Source: Burkholderiales bacterium (GTDB taxonomy: Bacteria > Pseudomonadota > Gammaproteobacteria > Burkholderiales > Burkholderiaceae_D). Taken from it: a stretch of DNA of 47,390 nucleotides. The notes beneath the pieces were generated by a model. The model was not told where the DNA came from and ran no database searches. It saw only the letters and a program-made list of their open reading frames with translations. Shown here in pieces: positions 7,349 through 15,732 of this stretch. A program made the translations under genes and the position numbers. Positions within the stretch are counted from its first letter, which is position 1, and each line of letters starts with the position of its first letter. Location: NCBI GenBank assembly GCA_947451925.1, contig CANGAW010000017.1, positions 1 through 47,390 of the forward strand, in the 5' to 3' direction.

Positions 7349-8393
7349 TAAGTAGTCTCGCTAATTTCGTTGTCAAAGGCTGATGACCTATTGACGACGA
7401 GGGAATCATGTCCTGCTTGCAACTAGATGAAGCACAGCGACGCACGTTGCACGAAATGGGAATTCATCACCCGCACCCGAGCGCTACAGCAACTGGCACG
7501 CGGCGAGACGCTGGCCGCTGTGGCGGCCACTTTTGGCGTACACCTCAACAGCATCGAGAATTGGGCGCGCTGGTGGCGGCAACAAGGGGTGGTCGGTCTG
7601 TTCCCAGCCACCGCGACCTGGCCGGCCACCGAAATGGGATGCGAGCCTTCGGCAAGCGTTGGGCAAGTTGGCGCAGCAGCGCGGTGGCACTGTCCACCAT
7701 CTGCTCGGCACGCTCGCGGCCGGTGACATCAGCGACATCAGCGACAGCACCGCACGCCGTTATTTGCATGATCAAGGGCTGCGGTATAAGCGCTGCCGAT
7801 ACAATGTAAAAAAAAGCGTGATGAATCTGCGTTCCGTCGTGCCCAAGTCATCCTTGGACGACTGAGCACGCTGGCACGCGAGGGACTGTGCCGGCTCCTC
7901 TTCTTCGACGAATCCGGCTTCAGTCCCAACCCGCCGATTACGTATGGCTGGGCACTGCGTGGCCAGACACATGCCATTGAGCCGCAGTCGCATCGCGAAC
8001 GCATTAATGTCCTCGGCGGGCTTGACGAGCGAGGTCAACTCACGTGGACGACGGTGGCGCGGCCGACCCGCCAGGAGGATGTGATCAGATTCTTCGATCG
8101 ACTCAGTGCGCAGGTCGGGACGCTACCGCACATCGTGGTACTCGACAATGCCGGCATCCACCGAAGCAAGGCCATCGAACGGTGCCGCCGGCGCTGGGCC
8201 AGCCAGGGGCTAGGGTTGTTCTTCCTGCCGCCGTACAGTCCGGAATTGAACCGCATCGAGATCCTGTGGAAGCACGCCAAGCATTTCTGGCGCCGGCCAC
8301 TGGGACTAACCGGCGCCGCACTGCGCGATGAAGTCGAGACACTGATGCGTGGCTTCGGCAGCCGGTTCACAATTAATTTTGCTTGAGTACTTA
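7349..8393 (+). mobile_element. IS630-family insertion sequence with TA target duplication
   Basis: The transposase remnant at 7408-8386 is flanked by imperfect inverted ends. The left end reads TA then AGTAGTCTCGCTAATTTCGT (from 7351). The right end, read on the minus strand from 8391, is AGTACTCAAGCAAAATTAAT. Both lie next to a TA (7349-7350 and 8392-8393), the IS630 target. Total about 1.04 kb, normal for the family. Its GC is much higher than that of the surrounding island, so it arrived separately. Confidence 0.8.
7408..8386 (+). pseudogene. IS630-family DDE transposase, frameshifted
   Basis: Homology runs through three frames. MSCLQLDEAQRRTLHEMGIH (from 7408) continues one frame over as LQQLARGETLAAVAATFGVH (HTH), then switches again near 7605 to PGRPPKWDASLRQALGKL, and again at an A8 run (7808-7815) to RDESAFRRAQ and the catalytic half. 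The DDE core is intact: LLFFDESGFS, IVVLDNAGIHRSKA, and the Glu in PYSPELNRIEILWKHAK. The last switch is a -1 step on A AAA AAA G, which could be programmed frameshifting as in several IS families. The first two look like single-base lesions, so the gene is probably dead. Confidence 0.8.
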
Positions 8394-8435
8394 GATCATA
8401 AATACATGACAAGTCTTTGATTTAAGTAGAAATTT

Positions 8436-9092
8436 ATGGCGCAAGCACGTGTTCTCACAGAACGTGAGCTCAAGAAAGTCCTACAGTATTGCAATCAACA
8501 CAAACACCCCACACGAAATCGCGCCATGCTCTTAATGACGCATCTTGCTGGTCTTAGAGTCAGAGAGGTCTCTGCTTTAAAAGTAAGAGATGTACTCAAT
8601 GACGACGGCGAGATCAAAGATGAAGTGCATTTGTCTGCTGATCAGACGAAAGGCTCTCGCGGTCGTACAGTCTTGATCCCCAAACGACTACAGATTGAGC
8701 TTAAACAGTACCTAATCACCAAGTATGGGCTGGAGAAATTGGCAGTCGTGCATTTCACTGATACTTCAATCGCTCTCTTCCCAACGCAGAAGTATCCCAA
8801 GCGGGGATTCACTGCAAACACATTGGCGCAGCACTTTCATTACCTCTATCAGCGAGCTGGAGTTACAGGTGCATCCAGTCATTCTGGCCGACGCGGATTT
8901 ATCACAAATTTGGCTGACAAGGGTGGAGAGATAATGAATGCAAAAGCAGAAATACGAAGAACGACTATTGCAATCAGCAGGCTATTGGCGCAGGCACGAA
9001 ACCTGATTGATAACGCGGGAATGGGGCATTTTCCCTCATTACAGCCCCCATCTAAATTCACTAACGTCCCGTTGCGGGACGATCTTGACTGA
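8436..9092 (+). pseudogene. Tyrosine recombinase lacking the C-terminal active-site segment
   Basis: 218 residues. MAQARVLTERELKKVLQYCN begins a compact recombinase type without a SAM-like core-binding domain. First catalytic Arg in HLAGLRVREVSALKV (about residue 41); second cluster in SSHSGRRGFITNLADKG (HxxR). After LADKG the sequence no longer matches: the expected GH...TTQ.Y(I/L) stretch with the second His and the nucleophilic Tyr is replaced by unrelated residues ending PLRDDLD. It should therefore be catalytically dead. It begins just downstream of the IS630 right end and converges on the SIR2-like gene. It may be a leftover of a second mobile element. Confidence 0.7.
9065..9081. other. 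Small perfect hairpin at the end of the broken recombinase
   Basis: CGTCCCG - ttg - CGGGACG, a 7-bp stem with a 3-nt loop, overlapping the last codons of the truncated recombinase. No T-run follows on either strand, so it is not a typical terminator. Role unknown. Confidence 0.4.
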
Positions 9093-9231
9093 AATGATCA
9101 ACAATTTAATATTCATCAAAAAGTTAAAAATATCCTTATTTGATAACAGCCAATCTAACTCTACACAAAAAATATCGGCTATTGACATGAATAATAATAT
9201 CAAATTAAATATTTTAATAATTATAAATAAA

Positions 9232-10311
9232 TTAAAGTTTTGCCCCGATATGCATACATATTTTATCAAATTCTTCCTTGAAGTGCCCATTCAATACGAT
9301 ATCTTGGGAAACTCTTTTTGTTCTCAACTTCCACTCATTGAAGTCATTTAAACCATCTTTACCACCACAATAAACAATTTTTGCTTGGGTAACTGCTAAT
9401 GGCTTCCATATATGTTCATCATGAATCCTTGGCTTTATTCCAATAATTACTATAGTTTTCGCTTTTGTACAATAATCAGCCCATTTTGATTTTTGTTCAT
9501 TAATAAAATTTATTCCAGAGGTCACTCTCTTTAATGGTTCAAAGTAACACATCACTGGTGGGAATAAATCATTATTTATTTTTTTATGAAATTCAATTTC
9601 ATCATTGATTGAATAAATAAGACCAGTAGTTGTAATACCAATTCCTGAAAATTCTGCATCATGATTATCCGTGCTAGCCCCATCGCAAAAAATATTACAG
9701 CAACCGTGCGGCAAACAAATATCTATATCTAATTCAGATTTAAAAAGTGCTAACTCTAAGAGTCTTTCATAATTAAGTGATGTAAATCCTATTGAAATGT
9801 TATTTTCTTTAATTATTTTACAAAGTTTTATATATAAATTTTCTTTAGTGGGTATGTATTTAAAGAAGAATTTAGCCATAGAATTTTGAAGAAAAGGAAG
9901 CAAATTTCCATTTTCTTCAGCAAGTATTTTCATACCATTTTCAAATTCATCTTCAAAAATTACCTTTTTTGATTCTGGAATACATCCCCATCCATTCGGA
10001 TCAAATTTAGCAAGCGCACCAAATAAATATTTCCCAAGTGGTGGAGCATCAATTTCACATGATCCAGTACTTGCTCCTGCGCCAAAAAGCATGACTACTT
10101 CAGGACTTATATTTAATTTCTGATTAGTTATTTTTTCCATATTATTTCCACAATTGGGACAATTCTCCAAAATAATTTTATTGGGCTTGCTCAGAGAGCT
10201 ATTTCCTGAGCCTATCAATAATCTGTGTCCGCTATGGATAGTAACGCTACTTTTTTCTACTGACTTTTCATGGAAGTATTTTCGCTTGCAACTCTTGCAA
10301 ATAGGTTTCAT
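9232..10311 (-). CDS. SIR2-like protein with N-terminal Cys2-Cys2 zinc-ribbon-like motif
   Basis: 359 residues from the ATG at 10311, which has gggat 8-9 nt upstream. A longer frame back to 10368 would overlap the integrase and has only a TTG. Residues 5-8 (CKSC) and 51-54 (CPNC) form a likely zinc-binding pair. The SIR2 core follows: VVMLFGAGAST (72-82, nucleotide-binding GAGAS), GFTSLNYERLLELAL (175-189, equivalent of TTNYD with the catalytic Asn), LPHG (200-203, catalytic His) and TIVIIGIKPRIHDEHIW (286-302). SIR2 folds use NAD+. Stand-alone or fused SIR2 domains act as NAD-depleting effectors in several anti-phage systems. Very AT-rich. It starts 13 nt after the integrase stop, so is probably cotranscribed. 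Defence role is inference. Confidence 0.75.
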   Translation of the reverse strand: MKPICKSCKRKYFHEKSVEKSSVTIHSGHRLLIGSGNSSLSKPNKIILENCPNCGNNMEKITNQKLNISPEVVMLFGAGASTGSCEIDAPPLGKYLFGALAKFDPNGWGCIPESKKVIFEDEFENGMKILAEENGNLLPFLQNSMAKFFFKYIPTKENLYIKLCKIIKENNISIGFTSLNYERLLELALFKSELDIDICLPHGCCNIFCDGASTDNHDAEFSGIGITTTGLIYSINDEIEFHKKINNDLFPPVMCYFEPLKRVTSGINFINEQKSKWADYCTKAKTIVIIGIKPRIHDEHIWKPLAVTQAKIVYCGGKDGLNDFNEWKLRTKRVSQDIVLNGHFKEEFDKICMHIGAKL

Positions 10312-10324
10312 GGTTAATATCCCA

Positions 10325-11546
10325 TTAATAATTAGGCATCTTCCCACGCCAATTGCTATCGCCAGCAATTCTGCCTGCTGCTTTTCTCAATAGGATATGG
10401 TTGTAGTGTTTCTGAGTCATCGTGACACTCGTGTTCATATGCTCAGCCAATTCTTCAATAGACATACGATGCTTGGTCAGCACATGGGTGGCATACATAT
10501 GGCGTAAGCTGTACAGCGTGCGTTCTTTACCTGTTCTGGGATCCATTAACAAACCCAACTGATCCAGCAAGCGTTTGAACATGCGACCAAACTGTGTCGT
10601 CATGTCTCTGCCATCAATCCTAAACACATACTCATCCAGTCTGCGGCTGATGAATTCTTCAAATGAGCCGTTTCGCCACGCTGGATTGCACATTCTGAGA
10701 CGATCTAAATATCTGACCACAGAATGTCTGGCTGTCATTTCATGCGCTTGAGTTTTACCATCTACCCACAACGCTAAATATTGCTTTTGGTCTTGCTCGT
10801 AAAAATACACATTGCTCCATTTCAGATTCATCCCTTCCGTACCTGGCCTGAAGCCTACATTGGCAATCACTAAAATGTATTCACGCAAGGCTTCACGCAT
10901 CACTTGCTCATGCCCTTGTCTGGCATTCTTGACCCAATTGCGCATTCCACGATAGAGCCTGGCGTAATCTTCAATCGTGATGTCTGGTCGGCGCTCTGAG
11001 AGTTTCCCGTCGTTCTTCAAAGATGGCACTTGCAGCTTGGTCATATAGCCGCGTTCTACGGCTTCATCAAACACGCGATTCAATGCAGAGTTATGGTTAT
11101 TCAATACGCTTTTGCTTGGCTGACGTTTCATTTCTTGAACACGCCAACGATTGAATTCAAATAGCAAGGCGTTATCAATTCGGTCCACATTGTGATTAGC
11201 AAAAAAAAGGAATCAAGTACTTTCGTAGGGCTTGTACATAAGTCTTATATGTTTTCTTGTACTCCCCTGCTTTCTCCGTATCTTCCATGCGTCTGATGGC
11301 TAGATTGGCGACTTGTGTAAATCGCTTGGAGATAATGGGTAGATCATTTTTTTCTCTGAACCATGCATTCGTCACGATCTCAACGGCATTGGATTTTGCT
11401 TCTTTGAGTTCATCCGATTTCGTGGATGCTTTGACCCATTTACCCTGCACTTTGAAGCGCACATACCATAGCGGAGAAAGCTGTCGCTTATAAAGCGTCG
11501 CCCTACCTTCAAGAATGTGATGTGTGTTATCGCTTTTCTGGGGCAT
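10325..11546 (-). pseudogene. Island tyrosine integrase, reading frame split at an A8 run
   Basis: Two frames together make one integrase of about 406 residues. The N-terminal part (11196-11546) starts MPQKSDNTHHILEGRATLYK with an SH3-like/arm-binding region. The C-terminal part (10325-11188) has the core-binding domain and catalytic domain: Arg in VGFRPGTEGMNLKW, LYSLRHMYATHVL (box II) and the Tyr in TMTQKHYNHI. The break is at eight A (11201-11208). With seven, the frame reads through as PFFANHNVDRIDNALL with no other defect. This could be a sequencing or assembly error, phase-variable slippage, or real inactivation. It lies next to the intact tRNA-Leu, as expected for the island integrase, and leads into the SIR2-like gene. 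Confidence 0.85.
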
Positions 11547-11900
11547 TGAGACCGTCTCTGAGCTGTTTATAAAAGTTATAACGAGTGTGATACTTCAAGT
11601 CAACAAAATCGCTCTGAGACGGTTTTAAAGCCCTTAGCATGGATTTCATGATTGAAGATTCTGATCGCTCAGTTCTATGGGTTTTTATAGCCCGATATTG
11701 CTGAAATTTTGGAAGTAGATTTGCGATGTGAAAATCGCTAATCTCTTAGGAGAAATTGTTGATCAGTCAGACTATTTCTCATGCTTGAGAGCATATAGCC
11801 AGTGTTAATTTTGATCAACGACTGATCAACAATATAAAAAGAGCAACTTACGGTGTAAGCCTATGGAAGGCCGTAAGTGCTTGATCGGAAAGGGAATAAA
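11547..11900. promoter_or_regulatory. Integrase-proximal non-coding end with inverted TGATCAAC repeats
   Basis: 354 nt without a gene between the integrase start and the tRNA-Leu 3' end. It contains ATTGTTGATCAGTC (11755-11768) and its exact inverse GACTGATCAACAAT (11820-11833), and between them TTTTGATCAACGA (11809-11821), which recurs exactly at the far island end (3251-3263). A second pair, GAGACCGTCTCTGAG near 11549 and CTCTGAGACGG near 11612, flanks the integrase start. Such repeats fit arm-type integrase or excisionase sites and an operator for int, but this is inference. Confidence 0.55.
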
Positions 11901-11993
11901 TGGTGCCTGAGACCGGAATCGAACCGGTACGCCCTCTCGCGAGTAAGCGGCGGATTTTAAGTCCGCTGTGTCTACCAATTTCACCACTCAGGC
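11901..11993 (-). tRNA. tRNA-Leu (anticodon UAA)
   Basis: Minus-strand class II tRNA of 93 nt with encoded CCA. Acceptor GCCTGAG pairs with CTCAGGC, the D-arm is GTAGACAC, the anticodon loop CTTAAAA gives UAA, a long variable arm follows, and the T-arm is GGTTCGATTCC. Its 3' half is the integration site of the island to its left and is duplicated at 3121-3181. Confidence 0.95.
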
Positions 11994-12366
11994 TTTGAGC
12001 AGAATTTCTGGCCTTGCGCCAGAAGCCAGCATTGTATGTCAGTCCAACAATAAAAAAAGCGCGTTTGCGCGCATTTTTTAACTAGTTTGTGAACCGATAC
12101 CAGATTGTTGTGAATCGTCGCGAAGAATTTAAACGTGTTCATCAACCCGGCAATTGAAGCTTAAGGTTCAGATTGCAGTCATCAAAACAGGGGTGAAGTT
12201 TACCATGAGCGGCATTGCCCATGATGCTTGTCGCACACGATATAGCTGCATCATCAATCCAGCGCACGCAACATTAAGCGCTTACAACTTCTGACACTCT
12301 TTTGCTTTACCGGACTTTACTGCTTCCGATATCTTAGCTGCAGGTAATCAGAACAAAGAGGACATC
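11994..12366. other. Intergenic region between tRNA-Leu and the secreted protein gene
   Basis: 373 nt without a credible gene. It must hold divergent promoters for tRNA-Leu (minus) and for the gene at 12367 (plus). A bidirectional terminator-like hairpin lies at 12052-12079. ACATACAAT on the minus strand, about 40 nt before the tRNA, could be a -10 box. Confidence 0.4.
12052..12079. terminator. Bidirectional terminator-like hairpin
   Basis: Seven A, GCGCG, loop, CGCGC, A, six T: a short GC stem flanked by A and T tracts on both sides, functional in either direction. It separates tRNA-Leu from the divergent gene to the right. Confidence 0.5.
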
Positions 12367-12747
12367 ATGAAATCAAAAATTATTGCGCTCGTATTACTTG
12401 CCAGTGTCGCTGGCGTGTCTCATGCGGGTGATTTTGAAAAAGTCATTGGTGGTGTGCTGATTGGTGCCGTGATCGGCAGCCAGATCGCAGATGCCAACAG
12501 AGGACCTGTTGTCAGCGCTTATCCTTACCCGTACCCAAACCCCTATCCGCCGCAAGTCGTGTATGCGCCACCACCGGTCGTGTACTCAGCGCCGCAAGTG
12601 ATTTATCAGACACCACCGCCGGTTTATGCGCCAGCACCTGTCTATTTTCGTGGCTACTACGATCGTGGGTATCGTGAGTATCACGACGATCCCTATCGTC
12701 ATCGTTGGGAACATCGTGATCATGATCGCAGGGACTATCGTTGGTAA
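12367..12747 (+). CDS. Secreted Tyr/Pro-rich protein with a short glycine-zipper segment
   Basis: 126 residues. ATG after aaagagga. Signal peptide MKSKIIALVLLASVAGVSHA. A small Gly-zipper-like segment follows (VIGGVLIGAVIGSQIADANR), then tandem Tyr/Pro-rich stretches (YPYPYPNPYPPQVVYAPPP and similar) and a basic His/Arg/Asp/Tyr tail (YRHRWEHRDHDRRDYRW). Proteins of this composition are common in Burkholderiales envelopes, but the function is unknown. It is isolated between tRNA genes, outside the island. Confidence 0.8.
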   Translation: MKSKIIALVLLASVAGVSHAGDFEKVIGGVLIGAVIGSQIADANRGPVVSAYPYPYPNPYPPQVVYAPPPVVYSAPQVIYQTPPPVYAPAPVYFRGYYDRGYREYHDDPYRHRWEHRDHDRRDYRW

Positions 12748-12780
12748 TGCCGGGTCAAAGAGCTTTAACGCACGGCACAA

Positions 12781-12811
12781 AAAAAAGCGGCCCCTGTTTC
12801 CAGGGGCCGCT
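12781..12811 (-). terminator. Strong intrinsic terminator of tRNA-Cys
   Basis: Minus strand: AGCGGCCCCTG, loop GAAA, CAGGGGCCGCT, then a run of T (the A run starting before 12786 on the plus strand). Perfect 11-bp GC-rich stem immediately after tRNA-Cys. Confidence 0.9.
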
Positions 12812-12818
12812 AAAAATT

Positions 12819-12892
12819 TGGAGGCGGGGGTCGGGATCGAACCGGCGTAAACGGCTTTGCAGGCCGCTGCATAACCACTTTGCTACCCCGCC
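12819..12892 (-). tRNA. tRNA-Cys (anticodon GCA)
   Basis: 74 nt with encoded CCA. Acceptor GGCGGGG, D-arm AGCAAAGTGGTTATGC, anticodon loop CTGCAAA (GCA), T-arm GGTTCGATCCC. A TACAAT -10-like box lies about 10 nt upstream on the minus strand (12903-12908), with no clear -35. Confidence 0.95.
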
Positions 12893-12985
12893 AAGGGTGC
12901 ATATTGTAACTGTGAACGCGAAACTTTGTAGACTGGTCCACGCCATGTTGATGAGACTGCTTTCATCAACAAAAATTTTACTGAT

Positions 12986-13020
12986 AAAAAAAAGGAAGCT
13001 TTTTCGAGCTTCCCTTTTTT
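12986..13020 (-). terminator. Terminator between tRNA-Gly and tRNA-Cys
   Basis: GGGAAGCT, loop, AGCTTCC flanked by A7-8 on one side and T6-7 on the other, so it can work on both strands. On the minus strand it ends tRNA-Gly transcription, which implies tRNA-Cys has its own promoter. Confidence 0.8.
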
Positions 13021-13027
13021 GGAATTG

Positions 13028-13103
13028 TGGAGCGGGAGAAGAGTCTCGAACTCTCGACCTCAACCTTGGCAAGGTTGCGCTCTACCAACTGAGCTACTCC
13101 CGC
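13028..13103 (-). tRNA. tRNA-Gly (anticodon GCC)
   Basis: 76 nt with encoded CCA. Acceptor GCGGGAG pairs with CTCCCGC, D-arm AGCTCAGTTGGTAGAGC, anticodon loop TTGCCAA (GCC), T-arm GAGTTCGAGACTC. Standard structure. Confidence 0.96.
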
Positions 13104-13119
13104 GTCATGCAGAAACAGA

Positions 13120-13147
13120 AGTATAAACCAGCACAGGAATTTGTCAA
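13120..13147 (-). promoter_or_regulatory. Sigma-70 promoter of tRNA-Gly
   Basis: Minus strand -35 TTGACA (13147-13142), 16-nt spacer, -10 TATACT (13125-13120), about 16 nt before the tRNA 5' end. Near-consensus hexamers. Confidence 0.75.
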
Positions 13148-13173
13148 CAGAAACTAAGGGAAATTTATTAAAT

Positions 13174-13746
13174 TCATGCGCGGTCTTTAATCATGGGCCA
13201 GGCTTTTCGCAAGTAATACAGCATGGACCAAATGGTCAGCACCGCAGCAACGTCAAGTAAACGCTGTCCCCAAAAAAGTGTGTCCACCGATTCGCAAAGC
13301 GGATACGCATACAGCAGCATAGGAATGGCCACCATCTGTGCGAAGGTTTTTATTTTGCCGATGGAGCTGACCGCCACTGACTTGGACGCGCCTATCTGTG
13401 CCATCCATTCGCGCAATGCACTGATGGCGATTTCGCGGCCAATAATGATGAAGGCAATGACTGCGTCCACACGACCTAACTGCACCAGTAGCAGCAACGC
13501 ACCTGCGACCATCAGCTTGTCGGCAACGGGGTCGAGAAATGCGCCAAACGCGGAAGTCTGATTCCAGCGCCGCGCCAGATAACCGTCAAACCAGTCGGTG
13601 ACTGCAGCCACCACAAAAATCATTGTCGCTGCAAGCCCCTGCTCATAGGCTGTGAGCCAGCCAACGGGCAAATAAAAAACGCCCACCACCAATGGAATGA
13701 GCGCCACGCGCAGCCAGGTCAACAGCATCGGTATTGTTAAAGGCAT
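13174..13746 (-). CDS. pgsA: CDP-diacylglycerol--glycerol-3-phosphate 3-phosphatidyltransferase
   Basis: 190 residues from ATG 13746 (MPLTIPMLLTWLRVALIPLV); the frame extends to a TTG at 13776, but the family begins here. PgsA makes phosphatidylglycerophosphate, the committed step to phosphatidylglycerol and cardiolipin, in the inner membrane. The CDP-alcohol phosphatidyltransferase signature D-G-x2-A-R-x8-G-x3-D-x3-D is complete: DWFDGYLARRW then FGAFLDPVADK (about residues 55-80). Several hydrophobic helices follow. It is 53 nt downstream of uvrC on the same strand, as in many proteobacteria. Confidence 0.94.
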   Translation of the reverse strand: MPLTIPMLLTWLRVALIPLVVGVFYLPVGWLTAYEQGLAATMIFVVAAVTDWFDGYLARRWNQTSAFGAFLDPVADKLMVAGALLLLVQLGRVDAVIAFIIIGREIAISALREWMAQIGASKSVAVSSIGKIKTFAQMVAIPMLLYAYPLCESVDTLFWGQRLLDVAAVLTIWSMLYYLRKAWPMIKDRA

Positions 13747-13799
13747 TGCTAAATTTTTTCTCTGGTTGTTGGCCAACGAATGGCTGGCTGCTCTGTAAT

Positions 13800-15662
13800 T
13801 TAATGTAATTGCCGGTAAATGTCTTCTGCCAATTGGCGCGAGATGCCTTCCACCGACGCCAGATCATCAACACTGGCGTCGGCTACGCCGCGCAGACTAC
13901 CAAAACGCGCCAGCAGTTTTTGCCGGCGCTTGGCGCCTACGCCTTCAATCTCTTCCAGTCGCGAGGTCTGCCGCGCCTTGGCACGCTTGGCGCGCATGCC
14001 GGTAATGGCAAAGCGATGCGCCTCGTCGCGGATTTGTGCAATCAGCATCAATGCGGCCGACTCTTTACCCAACTCCAGTGCAGCCCTGCCATCGGCAAAG
14101 ATCAGTGTTTCCAGTCCCACCTTGCGGCCCTCGCCCTTGGCCACACCAACAATCAAGCTGATATCTAGTCCGAGTTCGGCCAACACCTGACGCGCACTTT
14201 CAACCTGCCCCTTGCCGCCATCAATCAATACGATATCGGGCATTACTCCATCGCCATTGGCGACTTTTTCATAGCGGCGCATCAGTACCTGACGCATCGC
14301 TGCATAATCGTCGCCCGGTGTAATGTCGTTGATGTTGTAGCGACGGTATTCTGCGTTCTGCATTTGGTGGTGATGAAACACCACGCAAGACGCTTGCGTA
14401 GCCTCGCCCTGCGTGTGGCTGATGTCAAAGCATTCAATACGCAGCAGATCCGGCTCGGGGACGTCGGTGCCCAGGGTATCAATCAGGGCCTGTGTGCGTG
14501 CCTGTTGCGAACCTTGTTCGGACAACAAGCGCGCTAACGCCAGCTCGGCGCCCTTGATCGCCATGTCCTGCCATTGACGACGCTGGCCCTGTGGCTGAAA
14601 TAACAAACTGATGCGATGCCCGCATTGCTCCATCAAGGCCAGCATCAGCTCGGGCTCATCGAGTTCCAGATTAATGATCAGAATGCCGGGCACGAATTTG
14701 TCGATGTAGTGCTGCGCCAGAAAAGCCTTCAGCACTTCGGCTTCAATGGAACTGTCAGCGACCAGAGCACCATCAACATGCAGGGGGAAATAGGCACGGT
14801 CGCCAAGATGGCGGCCGCCACGCACCATCGCCAGGTTGACGCAGGCACGTCCGCCATGCACCACGACGGCGATAATATCAATGTCGGCGTCGCCGCCTGT
14901 TTCCATGCTTTGCTGATGCAGCACGCGCGACAGCGCCGTAATCTGATTGCGCACCAGCGCAGCCTGTTCGAATTTGAGTTCGCTGGCAAAGCCTTGCATT
15001 TTTACTTCGAGCGAGCGCATCAGTTCGGACTGACGACCATGTAAAAATTGGGCCGCATTATTGACATCGGTGGTGTAATCTTCATGCGAAATCAAACCCA
15101 CGCAAGGCCCGCTACAGCGGTGGATTTGATGCAGCAGGCAAGGCCGGGTACGGTTGGCAAATACGGAGTCTTCACAGGTGCGCAATAAAAAAATCTTTTG
15201 CAAAATCTGCATCGATTCTTTGACTGCCCAGGCACTGGGAAATGGGCCGAAATACTGATTTTTTTTATCCACCGCACCGCGGTAATAGCCCATGCGCGGA
15301 TAGTCGCCGCCTGAGAGTTTCAGGTAAGGATAGGACTTATCATCGCGAAACAAAATATTGAAGCGCGGCTGCTGGGTCTTGATCAGATTATTTTCAAGAA
15401 TCAGCGCTTCGGCTTCACTGCGGGTAACGGTGGTTTCGAGTCGCACAATGCGCTCGACCATCATCGCGGTTCGCGGACTACTCAGGTTTTTTTGAAAATA
15501 CGTGCTGACCCGTTTTTTCAGGTCGCGCGCTTTGCCGACATACAGCAGCTTGTCTTGCAGGTCGAAGTAACGATAGACACCCGGCAAATGCGGCAGACGA
15601 CCGACTTCGGCCAGCAGCGCGGCACGCGGGTCAGTTTGCTCGGGGGGCTCGGCTTCGGACAT
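13800..15662 (-). CDS. uvrC: Excinuclease ABC subunit C
   Basis: 620 residues, normal length. UvrC makes the two incisions around a lesion in nucleotide excision repair with UvrA and UvrB. The N-terminal GIY-YIG domain is seen as LPGVYRYF...[14 protein letters not shown] (about residues 25-50). The Cys-rich stretch [17 protein letters not shown] lies near 170 and a UVR helix pair near 200-235. The C-terminal RNase H-like half contains [12 protein letters not shown] and VLIDGGKGQ, and tandem helix-hairpin-helix motifs lie near 565-620 ([20 protein letters not shown]). Transcribed with pgsA downstream and 70 nt after nagZ. Confidence 0.97.
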   Translation of the reverse strand: MSEAEPPEQTDPRAALLAEVGRLPHLPGVYRYFDLQDKLLYVGKARDLKKRVSTYFQKNLSSPRTAMMVERIVRLETTVTRSEAEALILENNLIKTQQPRFNILFRDDKSYPYLKLSGGDYPRMGYYRGAVDKKNQYFGPFPSAWAVKESMQILQKIFLLRTCEDSVFANRTRPCLLHQIHRCSGPCVGLISHEDYTTDVNNAAQFLHGRQSELMRSLEVKMQGFASELKFEQAALVRNQITALSRVLHQQSMETGGDADIDIIAVVVHGGRACVNLAMVRGGRHLGDRAYFPLHVDGALVADSSIEAEVLKAFLAQHYIDKFVPGILIINLELDEPELMLALMEQCGHRISLLFQPQGQRRQWQDMAIKGAELALARLLSEQGSQQARTQALIDTLGTDVPEPDLLRIECFDISHTQGEATQASCVVFHHHQMQNAEYRRYNINDITPGDDYAAMRQVLMRRYEKVANGDGVMPDIVLIDGGKGQVESARQVLAELGLDISLIVGVAKGEGRKVGLETLIFADGRAALELGKESAALMLIAQIRDEAHRFAITGMRAKRAKARQTSRLEEIEGVGAKRRQKLLARFGSLRGVADASVDDLASVEGISRQLAEDIYRQLH

Positions 15663-15732
15663 GTTGGACCGGATTCTGTGAATCGCTGCTGTTTATATTA
15701 ATGGGATCGCTTCACACGCCGCACAGCGCCAG

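Larger units (their letters stand above)
3121..11961. mobile_element. Genomic island integrated at tRNA-Leu(UAA), about 8.8 kb
   Basis: Direct repeats of the tRNA-Leu 3' half (3121-3181 and 11901-11961) flank an AT-rich segment. A tyrosine integrase gene lies at 10325-11546 next to the intact tRNA. This geometry is standard for elements that use a tRNA 3' end as attB. Cargo is a small secreted protein, a Sel1-repeat protein, a membrane protein, a decayed Rep-like gene, a lipoprotein, an IS630 copy, a broken second recombinase and a SIR2-like gene. No replication, conjugation or structural phage genes are intact. Several cargo genes are broken and the integrase reading frame is split, so it is probably immobile or mobilised only in trans. 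Confidence 0.88.

Noticed and set aside
12741..13157. Plus-strand ORF of 138 codons across the tRNA-Cys/tRNA-Gly region
   Set aside because: It runs antisense through two certain tRNA genes and two terminators; no ribosome site or protein-like composition.
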